Of a DNA stretch of 64,000 nucleotides, positions 16,861 to 27,605 are shown one piece after another. Within the stretch, counting starts at the first letter, position 1, and every line of letters begins with the position of its first letter. Location of the stretch: the NCBI RefSeq assembly GCF_002251435.1, contig NZ_NPJI01000029.1, positions 124,001 to 188,000 of the forward strand, written 5' to 3'. Origin of the DNA: Prevotella sp. P2-180 (GTDB taxonomy: Bacteria > Bacteroidota > Bacteroidia > Bacteroidales > Bacteroidaceae). Below the pieces are notes generated by a model that was not told the origin of the DNA, did no database searches, and saw only the letters and a list, made by a program, of their open reading frames with translations. A program made the position numbers and the translations under genes.

Positions 16861-17991
16861 TTATTTTTTCCCTTCTTCAGCCAATTTCAACACCTCGTCG
16901 GCAATGATGTTTGCAGAGTCCGGAAGTGCAAGTTTCTTAATGTTCATGCTCAGGCTTTCGAGCTTTTCTTTGCTGTTCACGGTTTCCAAAGCGAGGTCTA
17001 CAAGTTCATCTGGAGCTTGCGCATCCTTCATTATCATGGCAGCCTGCTTGTTAACCAGAGACATCGCGTTTTTTGTCTGATGGTCTTCTGCCACGTTTGG
17101 TGAAGGCACAAGGACCACAGGCTTGCCTATGAGGCAGAATTCAGAGATGCTGCTTGCACCTGCCCTGCTGATAATGAGGTCTGCTGCCTTGTATGCTGTC
17201 CCCATGTCGCTGATAAAGTCAGTGACAACGAGGTTTTTCACTGGTTCTGCATTCTCCAGCTGAGCCTTTATTTTTGCGCTATAGAATTTTCCCGTTTGCC
17301 ATATTATCTGTACTTCCGACTTCCTTATAACGTCGAGTCTTCTTAATATGCTCTCGTTGACCGTTCTTGCTCCGAGACTTCCACCCACGAAGAGTATGGT
17401 TTTCTTTTTCGGGTCGAGACCGAATGAAGTGACAGCCTCTTCGCGCGACATTTTCGTCTCGATAAGGTTTTGTCTTACAGGATTACCTGTAATCATTATC
17501 TTGTCAGCAGGGAAGAATCGTTCCATTCCCTCGTATGCCACACAAATCTTTCTCGCCTTCGATGCAAGATGCTTGTTAGTTACTCCGGCATAAGAATTCT
17601 GTTCTTGTATGAGACAAGGTATTCCCATCTTTGCGGCAGCGTCGAGGGTTGCACCGCTTGCATATCCTCCAACACCAACGGCCACATCAGGTTTGAAGTC
17701 CTTCACTATAGACTTCACCATGCGAATGCTTTTCAAATAGTCTAAAGCCACTCCGATATTTTTTGGCGACCATAGCGGACGTATTAGTCCTCTCACCGGC
17801 AGTCCCTTTATGTCATAACCAGCCGCTGGCACCCTTTGCATTTCCATCCTTCCTTCAGCGCCTACAAACAAGATCTGCGCCTCTGGTCTCTTTGCCTTTA
17901 TTGCATTTGCAATAGAGACAGCGGGGAAGATATGTCCTCCCGTTCCTCCTCCGCTTATTATGATTCTAATACTGTCACTCATTTTTCTCAT
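16861..17991 (-). CDS. murG: Lipid II synthase MurG
   Basis: 376 residues, GT-B glycosyltransferase. It adds GlcNAc to lipid I on the inner face of the cytoplasmic membrane to give lipid II. Visible are the N-terminal ISGGGTGGHIFPA loop, the VGVGGYASGA loop and the donor site region ISRAGASSISEFCLIGKP. A second in-frame ATG three codons in (17982) could be the real start, just before the first strand. A separate promoter seems to lie in front of it. Confidence 0.95.
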   Translation of the reverse strand: MRKMSDSIRIIISGGGTGGHIFPAVSIANAIKAKRPEAQILFVGAEGRMEMQRVPAAGYDIKGLPVRGLIRPLWSPKNIGVALDYLKSIRMVKSIVKDFKPDVAVGVGGYASGATLDAAAKMGIPCLIQEQNSYAGVTNKHLASKARKICVAYEGMERFFPADKIMITGNPVRQNLIETKMSREEAVTSFGLDPKKKTILFVGGSLGARTVNESILRRLDVIRKSEVQIIWQTGKFYSAKIKAQLENAEPVKNLVVTDFISDMGTAYKAADLIISRAGASSISEFCLIGKPVVLVPSPNVAEDHQTKNAMSLVNKQAAMIMKDAQAPDELVDLALETVNSKEKLESLSMNIKKLALPDSANIIADEVLKLAEEGKK

Positions 17992-18005
17992 TTTTTATAA
18001 GACCG

Positions 18006-18034
18006 CAAAGATACATTTTTTTGGCCTTATTCAA
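18006..18034 (-). promoter_or_regulatory. Internal promoter before murG
   Basis: In the 74-bp gap between ftsW and murG the minus strand reads TTG (18034-18032), 18 bp, then TATCTTTG (18013-18006), a perfect TAnnTTTG box. Transcription would start near 17999. It would let murG-murC-ftsQ-ftsA-ftsZ be expressed apart from the front of the cluster. The -33 box is only partly conserved. Confidence 0.55.
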
Positions 18035-18065
18035 CCATTATTTCCAGTTTTTTTCTTTTTTTTCT

Positions 18066-19376
18066 TTAAATGCTTGATATTATTGAGCTTTTCGGAGCGT
18101 TTTTCATAACCATTTCTTGGTTATAATCATCTGCAGCCACTTCTTTCGTCTTTCTTTTTGCTGACCTACTTATGCTCAAAATCATTCCTATGTAGACACA
18201 GTTGATTACTGTCGATGTGCCACCTTTGCTGATGAGCGGAAGTGGCTGTCCTGTTACAGGCACAAGACCAACGGCCACCATCATGTTGAACACAGCCTGA
18301 ATGACAAGCAGCAAAGCAAGTCCCATGACGAGGAATGCCGGGAAATTGTTTTCGCACCTGTTTGCTATCCTTGCCGCCCTGAAGAGCAGTACGATATACA
18401 AGAACACTACAATAGTAGCACCCACGATGCCCATCTCCTCAATGATGATGGCATATATGAAGTCGGAGAAGGCCTGTGACAAGAAATCCCTCTCAACCGA
18501 ATTTCCAGGCCCCTTTCCTATAATATTGCTTGAGACGATGGCGATATTTGCATGAGCCACCTGTGCGTCTTTGTCAAGGTCGTAGTCCTTGGGCGCTATC
18601 GGTTTATTGTCGAGAAACTTCTTGATTCTTTTCTTCCATGTACCGAAACGTTGCAGCTTCATGGGTTGTGACTCGACCTTCTCTACATCATTCTTTTGAA
18701 TCTCTTCTGTCTTGGTAAGATTGGGATTATCAGTAGTTTCGTCTTTGCCAAAGAGCATAATGCTTCCAACGAACAAGGACACGGCGATAGTCACAACTCC
18801 GAGCAATTTCCCCAGTTGCACCATTGGCACTCGTCCTAAGATCATCATGAGATAGATGACGAGACAGAGCAATGCTGCTGTGGAGAGGTTCTCCTTACCT
18901 ATAAGAATCGACATGGGAATCAGCAGGATCAATATGAACCTGAAGGCGTTTTTATCTGTTGTGCCATGTTCGTTCTGCATGGCACTCAGTATCTGAGCTG
19001 ATGCCAGAACCATTGTGCCCTTCGCTATTTCAGAAGGTTGGAATGTCAAGGCTCCCAAACCTACTACTCTGTTGGCTCCATTTATTGTCTCACCAGCAAA
19101 AAGCACCCAGAGAAGTGTGAAAAATGAAAGGCATATCAGTATCGGTGTAAATAGCTTGAAATACCTGCATGGAACGTTTAATGTGAGTATGGCTACAAAC
19201 AGTCCCAAAAAGATAGTCATCGAGTGCTTTATAATAGGCATTATATAATTGTTGCTTCCATAGGTCAAGTTGCTGGAGGCACTGAACACCTCGACGATGC
19301 TTATCATGCAAAGCATGAAAAACACCATCCACACCACTTTGTCGCCTTTGAAGAGATTGCCTATTTTGCGTTTCAT
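18066..19376 (-). CDS. ftsW: Lipid II polymerase FtsW (SEDS family)
   Basis: 436 residues of a polytopic SEDS glycosyltransferase working with the division transpeptidase. About ten membrane helices; family signatures include GLGALTFQPSEIAK and the C-terminal TGQPLPLISKGGTS. In the large loop after the seventh helix there is a charged insertion of about 60 residues (from about 228 to 280), longer than usual. It lies 22 bp after murD. Confidence 0.95.
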   Translation of the reverse strand: MKRKIGNLFKGDKVVWMVFFMLCMISIVEVFSASSNLTYGSNNYIMPIIKHSMTIFLGLFVAILTLNVPCRYFKLFTPILICLSFFTLLWVLFAGETINGANRVVGLGALTFQPSEIAKGTMVLASAQILSAMQNEHGTTDKNAFRFILILLIPMSILIGKENLSTAALLCLVIYLMMILGRVPMVQLGKLLGVVTIAVSLFVGSIMLFGKDETTDNPNLTKTEEIQKNDVEKVESQPMKLQRFGTWKKRIKKFLDNKPIAPKDYDLDKDAQVAHANIAIVSSNIIGKGPGNSVERDFLSQAFSDFIYAIIIEEMGIVGATIVVFLYIVLLFRAARIANRCENNFPAFLVMGLALLLVIQAVFNMMVAVGLVPVTGQPLPLISKGGTSTVINCVYIGMILSISRSAKRKTKEVAADDYNQEMVMKNAPKSSIISSI

Positions 19377-19398
19377 TGTTTACTTCCTTGTTTTATTG

Positions 19399-20730
19399 TT
19401 ATAAAGCTCTGACCAAAGTCTTGAACTGCTCTCCTCGGTCTTCCATGTTCTTGAACAGGTCGAAGCTGGCGCAGCATGGGCTAAGTAGTACCGTTTCACC
19501 AGTTTTCGCCATCTTGTAGCAAGCCTCTACGCAATCTTTCATGGAGTGTGTGTCACACACAGGGATTCCGAATCCGTCGAAGAAGTTATGCAGCTTTGTG
19601 TTGTCTGCCCCGAGATAAACCAGACCAGAGCATTTCTCCTTCACCAAGTCGGCAATGGCATTATAGTCGTTGCCCTTATCCTTTCCTCCTATGATGAGTA
19701 TCACTTTTGTATTCATGCTTTCCAATGCATACCAGCAAGCGTCTACGTTTGTAGCCTTAGAGTCGTTTACATAGTGTACTCCCTTTATAGTGGCCACCTT
19801 TTCCAGTCGATGCTCCACACCGGGGAAGTCGCTCAGACTTTTTCTTATCACCTCTTTTTTAATTCCAGAGATGTCTGAGGCGATGCCAGCCGCAAGACTG
19901 TTATAGATATTATGCTTTCCTGTGAGGCTCATTTCTTCCTGCTCCATGTTGAATGGCATTGGAGTTTCTATTTTGTATTCACCTTCTTCAATGTATCCTA
20001 TCGAGCCTTTTTCTTTCAGTTCAGAGAAAGGATAGCATACAGCCTTGATATCGTATTTTTCCAGTTCGCGCTTTATTATTGGGTCGTCGTTCCAGTAAAT
20101 GAACGCGTCCTTTTCTGTCTGATTCTGTATGATACGCATCTTTGCGTCTACATAGTTCTGCATGCAGTTGTCGTATCGGTCAAGATGATCTGGGGTGATG
20201 TTCAGCAGTATAGCGATGTCGGCACGGAAATCGTACATATTGTCGAGTTGGAACGAACTGAGCTCGATGATATAGTACTCGTGTGGTTCTTCAGCCACTT
20301 GCAAGGCCAGTGACTTACCGATGTTTCCTGCCAGTCCAGCGTCGTAGCCAGCTTCTTTGAATATATGATATATGAGCGACGTGGTCGTTGTCTTTCCGTT
20401 ACTTCCTGTGATGCATATCATCTTTGCGTCGGTATAACGTCCTGCGAACTCTATCTCGCTGATGATATGTATACCCTTATCCTTTATCTTGCATATCATC
20501 GGCGCTGTGTCTGGTATACCAGGACTTTTTATTATCTCGTCGGCATTGAGTATTTTCTCTTCAGTATGCTTTCCTTCTTCCCACTCGATGTTGTGTGTCT
20601 CGAGCAGTGTCTTGTATTTGTCCTTTATTGTCGACATGTCTGACACAAACACGTCGAATCCCTGTTTCTTTGCCAGTACTGCTGCACCGGCACCGCTCTC
20701 AGCGGCTCCTAATATAACTATTCTTTTCAT
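19399..20730 (-). CDS. murD: UDP-N-acetylmuramoylalanine--D-glutamate ligase
   Basis: 443 residues. It adds D-glutamate to UDP-MurNAc-L-alanine. Visible are the N-terminal ILGAAESGAGAA motif, the ATP loop GSNGKTTTT (109-117), LNITPDHLDRYD and the C-terminal YVNDSKATN. It begins 7 bp after mraY, so the two are likely coupled. Confidence 0.96.
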   Translation of the reverse strand: MKRIVILGAAESGAGAAVLAKKQGFDVFVSDMSTIKDKYKTLLETHNIEWEEGKHTEEKILNADEIIKSPGIPDTAPMICKIKDKGIHIISEIEFAGRYTDAKMICITGSNGKTTTTSLIYHIFKEAGYDAGLAGNIGKSLALQVAEEPHEYYIIELSSFQLDNMYDFRADIAILLNITPDHLDRYDNCMQNYVDAKMRIIQNQTEKDAFIYWNDDPIIKRELEKYDIKAVCYPFSELKEKGSIGYIEEGEYKIETPMPFNMEQEEMSLTGKHNIYNSLAAGIASDISGIKKEVIRKSLSDFPGVEHRLEKVATIKGVHYVNDSKATNVDACWYALESMNTKVILIIGGKDKGNDYNAIADLVKEKCSGLVYLGADNTKLHNFFDGFGIPVCDTHSMKDCVEACYKMAKTGETVLLSPCCASFDLFKNMEDRGEQFKTLVRAL

Positions 20731-20737
20731 CTTTCTT

Positions 20738-22009
20738 TTATCTAATCTTCAATGTAATGATTGTCAATGCGGCCAAAATGATGGTCGTAATCCAGAATCT
20801 TATTGTGATTTTTGATTCATGGAACGGACGGTGTGGCCATTTTTTCAATATGTATGTACTTGTAGAGTCGAGCTGAGAGTCGAGCTTTCTGAAGTTGTCG
20901 TGTATTGGAGTGGCACGAAACACTCTTACCCTTCGTCCGTTTCTTTTTTGTATCTTAAACCACTGCGTTTGAATTATCACACTGAGGCTTTCCACGAAGA
21001 AAATACCGCATAGTATTGGCAGCATCAGCTCTTTGTGTATGATGATGGCACACACACCGATGATGCCTCCGATGGTAAGCGAACCAGTGTCGCCCATAAA
21101 CACCTGAGCTGGATAGGCGTTATACCAAAGGAATCCTATCATGGCACCTACGAAAGCACATGAGAAGACCACAAGTTCCTCTGTTCCTGGTATATACATT
21201 ATATTTAGATAAGAGGCATATTCTATATGACTCGACACATACGCCAAAATACCTAAAGCCACACCAATGACTGCTGAGTTTCCTGCACACATCCCGTCCA
21301 TTCCGTCGTTGAGATTTGCTCCGTTAGACACGGCAGTGACTACTATTATGGTCATAAGCACGAAAAGTATCCATCCTGCCTCTTCCTTGTATTTCCCGCA
21401 GAACGACATTATCTTCGAATAGTCGAGATTGTGGTTCTTGATGAATGGAATCGTAGTTTGCAAAGACTTTTCAGCCTTGCTCTTGTGTTTCACCACAAGT
21501 TCCTGATTTTGTCTTTCCACAGAGATGTTTTCCCTTATTACGGCGTCAGGACTGAAGTATATCACCAGTCCTACGATGAGGCCTATCGACACCTGTCCCA
21601 CAATTTTATATTTGCCTTTCAGTCCTTCCTTGTTGCGACGGAATATCTTAATATAGTCATCGAGAAATCCCAAGAATCCCAACCACAAGGTTGTGACAAT
21701 CATGAGAATAAGATAAATATTTCTCATTCTTCCGAGAAGAATGACTGGCACGAGAATGGCTACGATGATGATGATGCCGCCCATGGTTGGCACTCCTTTC
21801 TTCTCAACGCCAAACGGGTCGATGCTTGCGTCGCGCTGCACCTCAGAGATGTTTCTTCTCTTCATGTATTTGATAAACTTTTCTCCAAACCATGCCGAGA
21901 TGACTAGCGAGAGTATCAGGGCGAGAAGCGACCTGAAGGAGATGTATGACCATATATGGGCTCCGGTAATTCCAAACTGGTCAAGGAATCTAAACAGATA
22001 GTATAACAT
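20738..22009 (-). CDS. mraY: Phospho-N-acetylmuramoyl-pentapeptide transferase
   Basis: 423 residues, about 60 more than in Escherichia coli. An integral membrane enzyme that joins the MurNAc-pentapeptide phosphate to undecaprenyl phosphate to give lipid I. The aspartate motif is FLGFLDDYIKI and the metal/nucleotide motif is NLNDGMDGMCAG. The extra length is a charged insertion at about 165-215 (from ENISVERQNQELV onward), which I believe is common in Bacteroidales. It follows murE by 23 bp. Confidence 0.95.
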   Translation of the reverse strand: MLYYLFRFLDQFGITGAHIWSYISFRSLLALILSLVISAWFGEKFIKYMKRRNISEVQRDASIDPFGVEKKGVPTMGGIIIIVAILVPVILLGRMRNIYLILMIVTTLWLGFLGFLDDYIKIFRRNKEGLKGKYKIVGQVSIGLIVGLVIYFSPDAVIRENISVERQNQELVVKHKSKAEKSLQTTIPFIKNHNLDYSKIMSFCGKYKEEAGWILFVLMTIIVVTAVSNGANLNDGMDGMCAGNSAVIGVALGILAYVSSHIEYASYLNIMYIPGTEELVVFSCAFVGAMIGFLWYNAYPAQVFMGDTGSLTIGGIIGVCAIIIHKELMLPILCGIFFVESLSVIIQTQWFKIQKRNGRRVRVFRATPIHDNFRKLDSQLDSTSTYILKKWPHRPFHESKITIRFWITTIILAALTIITLKIR

Positions 22010-22032
22010 TTGCCTTTACCTTTTATTTGTGT

Positions 22033-23484
22033 TTATTGTGCGAATATTTTCCTCACTTCTTCCCTGTCGTCGAAATGATGTTTCACTCCCTTTACGTCCT
22101 GATAATCCTCATGGCCTTTTCCGGCAATGAGTATCACGTCACCCTTTTGGGCAAGCATACATGCTGTTTTGATGGCTTCTCTTCTGTCAACAATGCTTAT
22201 TACCTTCTTCAGTTGCTGAGGGGTAAGTCCGGCGAGCATGTCGTTGATTATGTCCTGTGGCTCTTCGAATCGAGGGTTGTCGCTTGTGATTATCACCTTG
22301 TCGCTCTGCCTTACCGCTTCCTGTGCCATCAGAGGTCGCTTGCCCTTGTCTCTGTTTCCTCCAGCACCACAGACCGTGATTACATGTCCTTTGCCATCTA
22401 ACACTTCATGTATGGCGTTCAGCACATTCTCCAGTGCATCCGGAGTGTGCGCGTAGTCAACGATGGCCGTATATCCATCTTTCGAGCGTATTGGTTCAAG
22501 ACGTCCGCTCACACTCTTCAATGTGCTCATTATCACCAGGATATCCTCCGGAGACTTTCCTAACATCACTGCGGCACCATATACAGCGAGCAGGTTGCTG
22601 ACATTAAACTTTCCAATGAACTGCACTCCTACCTCATGGGAGTTGATGTCCAGATACATGCCTTCGAAGTGGCATTCTATGATTCGGGCCTTGAAGTCTG
22701 CCATAGTTCGTATAGAATAAGTCTTCACCTTAGCCTTGGTGTTCTGAACCATCACCATTCCATTCTTGTCGTCGGCGTTAGTTATGGCGAATGCGTCTTT
22801 TGGCAGCATGTCGAAGAACGCCTTCTTTGCGTCGCGGTAGTTTTCGAATGTCTTGTGATAGTCGAGATGGTCGCGGGTGAGATTTGTAAACAATCCACCC
22901 GCAAATTTCAGTCCTCCAATGCGTTTCTGTGCAATGGCATGGCTCGAACATTCCATAAATGCATATTCGCAACCAGCCTCCACCATTTTTGCAAGCATTC
23001 TGTTCAGCTCAATGGGGTCAGGAGTGGTATGACTGGCTGGTATCGCTTCTTCTTCGATATAGTTGCATACGGTAGACAATAGTCCGCAACGATGTCCGAA
23101 CTTTCGGAACATATTATATAATAATGTGGCGATGGTAGTTTTTCCATTTGTTCCAGTCACGCCCACGAGTTTTAGTTTAGAAGTAGGGTCTCCGTAGTAC
23201 ATGGTGGCAACGGGGCCAACGGCCTCCTCTGTCGATTCAACGACAACATAAGTCACGTTGTCGTTTAGATTTTCGGGCAATTGTTCGCAGAGTATTGCAT
23301 CTGCTCCCAAGTCTATCGCCTTTTGAATAAACGAATGTCCGTCCACCTGTGTGCCTCTGATAGCGACAAAGAGGTGTCCGTTCTCTATGCGGCGTGAGTC
23401 AATGTTCACTCCTGTTATCTCGACATCATTATTTCCTACGATGTCGAGAATCTTCACTTTGCTTAGAATTTCGTTCAGTTTCAT
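22033..23484 (-). CDS. murE: UDP-MurNAc-tripeptide ligase, meso-diaminopimelate adding
   Basis: 483 residues. It adds the third amino acid of the stem peptide. The ATP loop is GTNGKTT near residue 112 and the specificity motif is [13 protein letters not shown] points to meso-diaminopimelate rather than lysine, as expected in a Gram-negative. [14 protein letters not shown] and AGKGHEDYQ are further family blocks. It follows ftsI by 19 bp. No murF is seen after it, although murE and murF are often neighbours in other phyla. Confidence 0.96.
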   Translation of the reverse strand: MKLNEILSKVKILDIVGNNDVEITGVNIDSRRIENGHLFVAIRGTQVDGHSFIQKAIDLGADAILCEQLPENLNDNVTYVVVESTEEAVGPVATMYYGDPTSKLKLVGVTGTNGKTTIATLLYNMFRKFGHRCGLLSTVCNYIEEEAIPASHTTPDPIELNRMLAKMVEAGCEYAFMECSSHAIAQKRIGGLKFAGGLFTNLTRDHLDYHKTFENYRDAKKAFFDMLPKDAFAITNADDKNGMVMVQNTKAKVKTYSIRTMADFKARIIECHFEGMYLDINSHEVGVQFIGKFNVSNLLAVYGAAVMLGKSPEDILVIMSTLKSVSGRLEPIRSKDGYTAIVDYAHTPDALENVLNAIHEVLDGKGHVITVCGAGGNRDKGKRPLMAQEAVRQSDKVIITSDNPRFEEPQDIINDMLAGLTPQQLKKVISIVDRREAIKTACMLAQKGDVILIAGKGHEDYQDVKGVKHHFDDREEVRKIFAQ

Positions 23485-23503
23485 ATTATGCTCCTTTTTT
23501 TTA

Positions 23504-25657
23504 CTAATTCATTGTCAATATGCATATCTGTCCACGCTTTACCACGGTTCCAGGTTCTATGCTTTGTCCCACTACTTTTCCGCAGCCATTGATGGTGGTC
23601 TTCAATCCTCTGCTTTCAAGCATGAATACGGCGTCTCTTGCTCCCATGCCTTTCACGTCAGGCACGATGTTAGAGTATGTCTTTACATGTTTCAGCAGAA
23701 CTTCCTTTGGATGTTCTTGAGTCTTTCCCCATATAGGATTCCCATTTGAATAACTGCCGCTCCACTGTGCGTTGTTTTTTATTCCAAGTCTGTCCAGCAC
23801 GTAAGAAGCCGCAAGCAAGTTCCCGTTTTTTACGTTCGGTATAAATACAGAAGATGTGTCTCTTGCGTCTTCCACACTGAGTTTGAGATGTCTTGCCATC
23901 ACTCCTTCTGCCACATGATGGAACACCACTCCACTCATACCACCTCCAGATGCAGGCAGTCCTGACTTTTGTATACATACGATGCAGCTGTACATCGGGT
24001 TGTCGGCGGGGAAGTATCCTGCAAAGCTAAGCAGGTAGTGAGTCACTCCAGTTTTGTATCCTCCTGCACCCTGAGATACCTGAGCCGTACCTGTTTTTCC
24101 AGCCACCTTAAACGATTTCGACCCAGCCTTTTTCCCGAGACCTTGGCTCACTACGTGTTCCAATATTGTTTGCATCTCCTTCAGAGTCTTTGGCTTGCAG
24201 ATGCTGTTTTTTATTACCTCAGGTTGAAATTCCTTCACCACCTCTCCGTTTTTCATCACCTGTTTCACAAACCGTGGTTTCATCATCTTTCCGTTGTTTG
24301 CAATAGCGTTGTAGAAAGTCACGGTAGAGATGGGTGGTATCTGTGTTTCATATCCTATGCTCATCCATGCCAGTGCCGTTTTGCTCCAGTTTACATACTG
24401 TCCTCTAGAGTTTTTCTTTGGCATGCGAATTCTAGGAGGTGTAGAGCCTGCAATTGGCAGATGCAGGTCGCTGGCCAGTCCTATTCTTCTTATTCCCTCA
24501 ACAAACTTCTCGGGGTTGTTGTGGTAGTGGTCGTCGATTATTCGGCTTACACCTATGTTAGAGCTCACCTCAAGCGAGCGTGGAAGTGAAATGACCTGAT
24601 AGCCACCTCTTCTCCAATTATGGTCTTTCATGTCTCTTCCATACATTTTCCAGATGCCACATCCCGTGTCTACTTTGTAAGTAGTGTCCACCACTCCGTC
24701 GTCGAGAGCCACCATGATGGAGGCTGTTTTGAATACAGACCCTGGTTCAAGCAGATTGCTGACAGCAAGATTCTTGATTTCCCTATACTCACCGTCGGCA
24801 CATTTGGTCATGTTCACCATGGCCTTTATGTCTCCTGTAGGTACATCCATGACAATCACCACTCCCGCATCGCCATTCACCTGTGGGTCTTTCAGTTCCT
24901 CAATGAGAGCCCTTTCTGCCAAGTCCTGTATACCCACGTCGATTGTGGTGACGATGTCGCAGCCATCAATAGGCGGTGTGACTGGAATGTTCATCCAGTG
25001 GTTTAGCACCTTGCGTCGATGTGTCAGACCGTTGGTGCCTCTTAGTATGGAGTCGTATGTCAGTTCGAGTCCGCACCTTGCAGTATCCTTTGCTCCATAC
25101 ATGTCGCCTACGGTGCGTTGTGCTAACGAACCGAAAGGTCTTCGTCGGGCGTTGAACTCTTCATAGTTGAATCCTCCTTTGTATTTTGAAAGGTTGAACA
25201 CTGGAAGTTTTTTTACCTCTGTAAACGTGTTGTAGTCCACTCGTTTAGGCCAGATAGCCCAATATCTGGACTTTTTCTTTCGTCCCTTTTCCAGATGCTG
25301 TCTAAACTCCTTTGCACTTTTCGAAGGAAATATCTTGTTGAGTCCCATGCATATGCTGTCGAGTTTTACTTCCCAAAGCGAGTCTTTCTCCTCACCACCA
25401 GCCACGAAGTCCATATACATTTTAAACTCCGGCAGACTGCTGGCCATGAGCTGCCCGTCGCAGCTTAGGATGTTGCCTCTGTTTGGTCTGACGTCCACAC
25501 TATCTCTTTTAAGCCTTGACGCCACTTCTTCCCAATAATCCTTTTTAGCCGTCATGATATACATGGCCTTTCCTATGATGGCAACTCCAAGCAGAGTCAG
25601 TACCACGGCAATGGCGAAATATCGCGGCATCACCTTATCATTGTCAAACTTACTCAT
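23504..25657 (-). CDS. ftsI: Division transpeptidase FtsI (PBP3) with C-terminal PASTA domain
   Basis: 717 residues. An N-terminal transmembrane helix at about 12-32, a dimerisation domain ([11 protein letters not shown] at 54-64), then the transpeptidase domain: SVFK (307-310) with the nucleophile Ser307, SSN in EVSSNIGVS, and KTGTAQ. A PASTA domain follows at about 650-717 ([19 protein letters not shown]). It crosslinks septal peptidoglycan in the periplasm. PASTA domains are usual in Gram-positive division PBPs and also in Bacteroidota. The ATG overlaps the ftsL-like stop by 8 nt. Confidence 0.95.
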   Translation of the reverse strand: MSKFDNDKVMPRYFAIAVVLTLLGVAIIGKAMYIMTAKKDYWEEVASRLKRDSVDVRPNRGNILSCDGQLMASSLPEFKMYMDFVAGGEEKDSLWEVKLDSICMGLNKIFPSKSAKEFRQHLEKGRKKKSRYWAIWPKRVDYNTFTEVKKLPVFNLSKYKGGFNYEEFNARRRPFGSLAQRTVGDMYGAKDTARCGLELTYDSILRGTNGLTHRRKVLNHWMNIPVTPPIDGCDIVTTIDVGIQDLAERALIEELKDPQVNGDAGVVIVMDVPTGDIKAMVNMTKCADGEYREIKNLAVSNLLEPGSVFKTASIMVALDDGVVDTTYKVDTGCGIWKMYGRDMKDHNWRRGGYQVISLPRSLEVSSNIGVSRIIDDHYHNNPEKFVEGIRRIGLASDLHLPIAGSTPPRIRMPKKNSRGQYVNWSKTALAWMSIGYETQIPPISTVTFYNAIANNGKMMKPRFVKQVMKNGEVVKEFQPEVIKNSICKPKTLKEMQTILEHVVSQGLGKKAGSKSFKVAGKTGTAQVSQGAGGYKTGVTHYLLSFAGYFPADNPMYSCIVCIQKSGLPASGGGMSGVVFHHVAEGVMARHLKLSVEDARDTSSVFIPNVKNGNLLAASYVLDRLGIKNNAQWSGSYSNGNPIWGKTQEHPKEVLLKHVKTYSNIVPDVKGMGARDAVFMLESRGLKTTINGCGKVVGQSIEPGTVVKRGQICILTMN

Positions 25658-26126
25658 TGTCTGGAATATTTATTATATAAGGCGGTTGTTCTGACACTTT
25701 TAGCAAGCTGTCCTTGTTGCTCTTTAGTAATTCGAGCACATGGCTTTCCCTGCATCGTTCAGTGAGAGTGCTTGAGCTCGACAGTGCCTTATATTTTGCA
25801 TCCTTCAGCCTAACCTCGAGTTTGTCGATGGTTATCATGTCTTGCTGGCATTGGTATCTGAATGCAATATATATGATGGCGAAAAATACTATTATTGTAA
25901 TTGTCAGCAATTGCTTTCTCAACACTTCAGCATAGAGGATATCGCCTCCAAGTATTGTTCTCAGGGTCATCGATGATGCAGGAATCTCGTCTTCCTCGCT
26001 TACGCTTTGTCGCAGTCGCTCGAAAGCCGACGTTTTTTCTGCAGCATCCTCCTTTATGTTGTTTTTATCAGCCTTGCCTTTGTTGTTGACTTCAGCTTCC
26101 TTTATATCATTCTTTTTTTCGTTCAT
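25650..26126 (-). CDS. ftsL: FtsL-like divisome protein
   Basis: 158 residues. The first 75 or so are hydrophilic and charged (KKNDIKEAEVNNKGKADKNN), followed by one membrane helix (LLTITIIVFFAIIYIAF) and a short coiled-coil-like periplasmic part (KLEVRLKDAKYKALSSSS). Sequence alone would not identify it; the position between rsmH and ftsI and the layout make it the FtsL counterpart. The cytoplasmic part is longer than in enteric FtsL. Confidence 0.78.
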   Translation of the reverse strand: MNEKKNDIKEAEVNNKGKADKNNIKEDAAEKTSAFERLRQSVSEEDEIPASSMTLRTILGGDILYAEVLRKQLLTITIIVFFAIIYIAFRYQCQQDMITIDKLEVRLKDAKYKALSSSSTLTERCRESHVLELLKSNKDSLLKVSEQPPYIINIPDNE

Positions 26127-26145
26127 ATCACACTTCCGATAATTA

Positions 26146-27066
26146 TCAGTTGAGTTTTTCTGCCACTCTCAGTTTTGCGCTTCTGCTTCTTGGGTTTTCC
26201 TCTTGCTCTTGTGCCGTTGGCACTATTGGTTTTCCTTGCAGTTGTTTCATTTGCGATGTCGACCTTCCATAGAAATCTTTTTCCGTTCGTCCCTCAGCGT
26301 TTCCTGTCTTCATCACGTTTTTCACCATACGGTCTTCAAGCGAGTGATATGTGATTACCGAGAGTCTTCCTCCTGGCTTTAGCAGTTCCACGGCTGCGGC
26401 AAGCATTTCCTTCAGAGCTTCCATTTCCTTGTTTACTTCTATTCTCAATGCTTGGAATAGCTTTGCGAGGTCTTTCTTCTGCCTGTCTTTCGGCATCAGT
26501 GGTTCTACTATTTCAAGTAGGTCTGATGTCGTCATTATTGGTTTTGCAACTCTCGCCTTTACCACAACCGAAGCTATTTTCCGTGCGTTCTTTAATTCTC
26601 CGTAGATGTAGAAAATGTCGGCAAGTTTTTCTTCTTCGTATTTGTTCAGCACGTCGGCGGCTGTTTGTCCCGCTCGTTTGTTCATCCTCATGTCCACTGG
26701 TGCATCGAATCGGAACGAGAATCCACGTGTTTCGTCATCGAAATGGTGGCTCGACACTCCTAAGTCGGCAAGCAGCCCGTCAATATGTTCAATGCCGTAA
26801 TATCTCATCCAGTTTTTCAGATACCTGAAATTGCTTCTTACGAATGTAAACCTGTCGTCGTCCACAATATTGTTTTCCGCATCGGCATCTTGGTCGAAAC
26901 TGAACAGTCGTGCCTTTGTGTCAAGTCTTGAGAGTATTTCGCGGCTATGGCCACCTCCGCCGAATGTCACGTCGACATACACTCCTCCTTCTTTGATGTC
27001 AAGTCCGTCAACACTTTCCTTCAGCAGTACTGGTTTGTGATATACAAAATCTCTTTCTTCTGTCAT
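26146..27066 (-). CDS. rsmH: 16S rRNA (cytosine1402-N4)-methyltransferase
   Basis: 306 residues from the ATG at 27066. It methylates N4 of C1402 in 16S rRNA, using S-adenosylmethionine. The SAM site is DVTFGGGGHSREIL, and LADLGVSSHHFDD and DMRMNKRAGQTA are family blocks. A GTG at 27072 would overlap the mraZ stop by 4 nt; I prefer the ATG, which follows the stop by 2 bp and gives MTEERDF. Assignment is secure. Confidence 0.94.
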   Translation of the reverse strand: MTEERDFVYHKPVLLKESVDGLDIKEGGVYVDVTFGGGGHSREILSRLDTKARLFSFDQDADAENNIVDDDRFTFVRSNFRYLKNWMRYYGIEHIDGLLADLGVSSHHFDDETRGFSFRFDAPVDMRMNKRAGQTAADVLNKYEEEKLADIFYIYGELKNARKIASVVVKARVAKPIMTTSDLLEIVEPLMPKDRQKKDLAKLFQALRIEVNKEMEALKEMLAAAVELLKPGGRLSVITYHSLEDRMVKNVMKTGNAEGRTEKDFYGRSTSQMKQLQGKPIVPTAQEQEENPRSRSAKLRVAEKLN

Positions 27067-27068
27067 TG

Positions 27069-27557
27069 TCACTCCTCCATCTCCTTTTGGTCGTTTTCCT
27101 TTGTTTGTCTTTTGTCTTCAGCCATAAGGCTCTCAATGGCGTAGCTGAAGGTGTTGTCGTCCAGAAATGCTGTTGGCTCTTCTGGCTTAGGCCATATCTC
27201 AATGGTGTCGCCCATGCCTATAAATATTACATTCTGGTCAATATTTACCGACTGCATGCATCGCTTTGGCAACAGTATTCTTCCGCTTGCGTCGAGCTGA
27301 ACTATTTCGGCTTCAGCAACAAACTGCCTAAACACCTGCTGGTGGGCCTTGTTCCAGCGGTTGAGTTTGTTTCTAAGCGTTTCCATTTGGTTATTCCATA
27401 CATCGTCTGTGTAAAGTACAAGACAGTCGCTGAACACGTCTTTGCGCAACACGAGTTTATCCGCAGTAGAACCTTGAAGTTCCTTGCGGAAAGTAGCAGG
27501 AAGGAACACACGTCCCTTGCTGTCGAGTTTTGCTTCTGTCTTACCTATAAAACGCAT
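27069..27557 (-). CDS. mraZ: Transcriptional regulator MraZ
   Basis: 162 residues. Two SpoVT/AbrB-like DNA-binding halves: KTEAKLDSKGRVFLPATFRK at the start, and QLDASGRILLPKRC in the second half. MraZ represses the dcw cluster by binding TGGG repeats in front of itself. The ATG at 27557 is the natural start; an upstream GTG would add 18 residues that overlap the promoter. Three TGGGG boxes lie just upstream, as expected. Confidence 0.95.
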   Translation of the reverse strand: MRFIGKTEAKLDSKGRVFLPATFRKELQGSTADKLVLRKDVFSDCLVLYTDDVWNNQMETLRNKLNRWNKAHQQVFRQFVAEAEIVQLDASGRILLPKRCMQSVNIDQNVIFIGMGDTIEIWPKPEEPTAFLDDNTFSYAIESLMAEDKRQTKENDQKEMEE

Positions 27558-27588
27558 GTGTACACCTTTTATATATTGAATTCGCTTG

Positions 27589-27596
27589 CAAAGATA
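27589..27596 (-). promoter_or_regulatory. -7 box of the dcw cluster promoter
   Basis: TATCTTTG on the minus strand, a perfect TAnnTTTG box, lies 32 bp in front of the mraZ ATG. No clear TTTG is found 20 bp upstream; that place is taken by the TGGGG repeats. Transcription would begin about 27582. Confidence 0.65.
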
Positions 27597-27605
27597 ATCA
27601 TTTTC

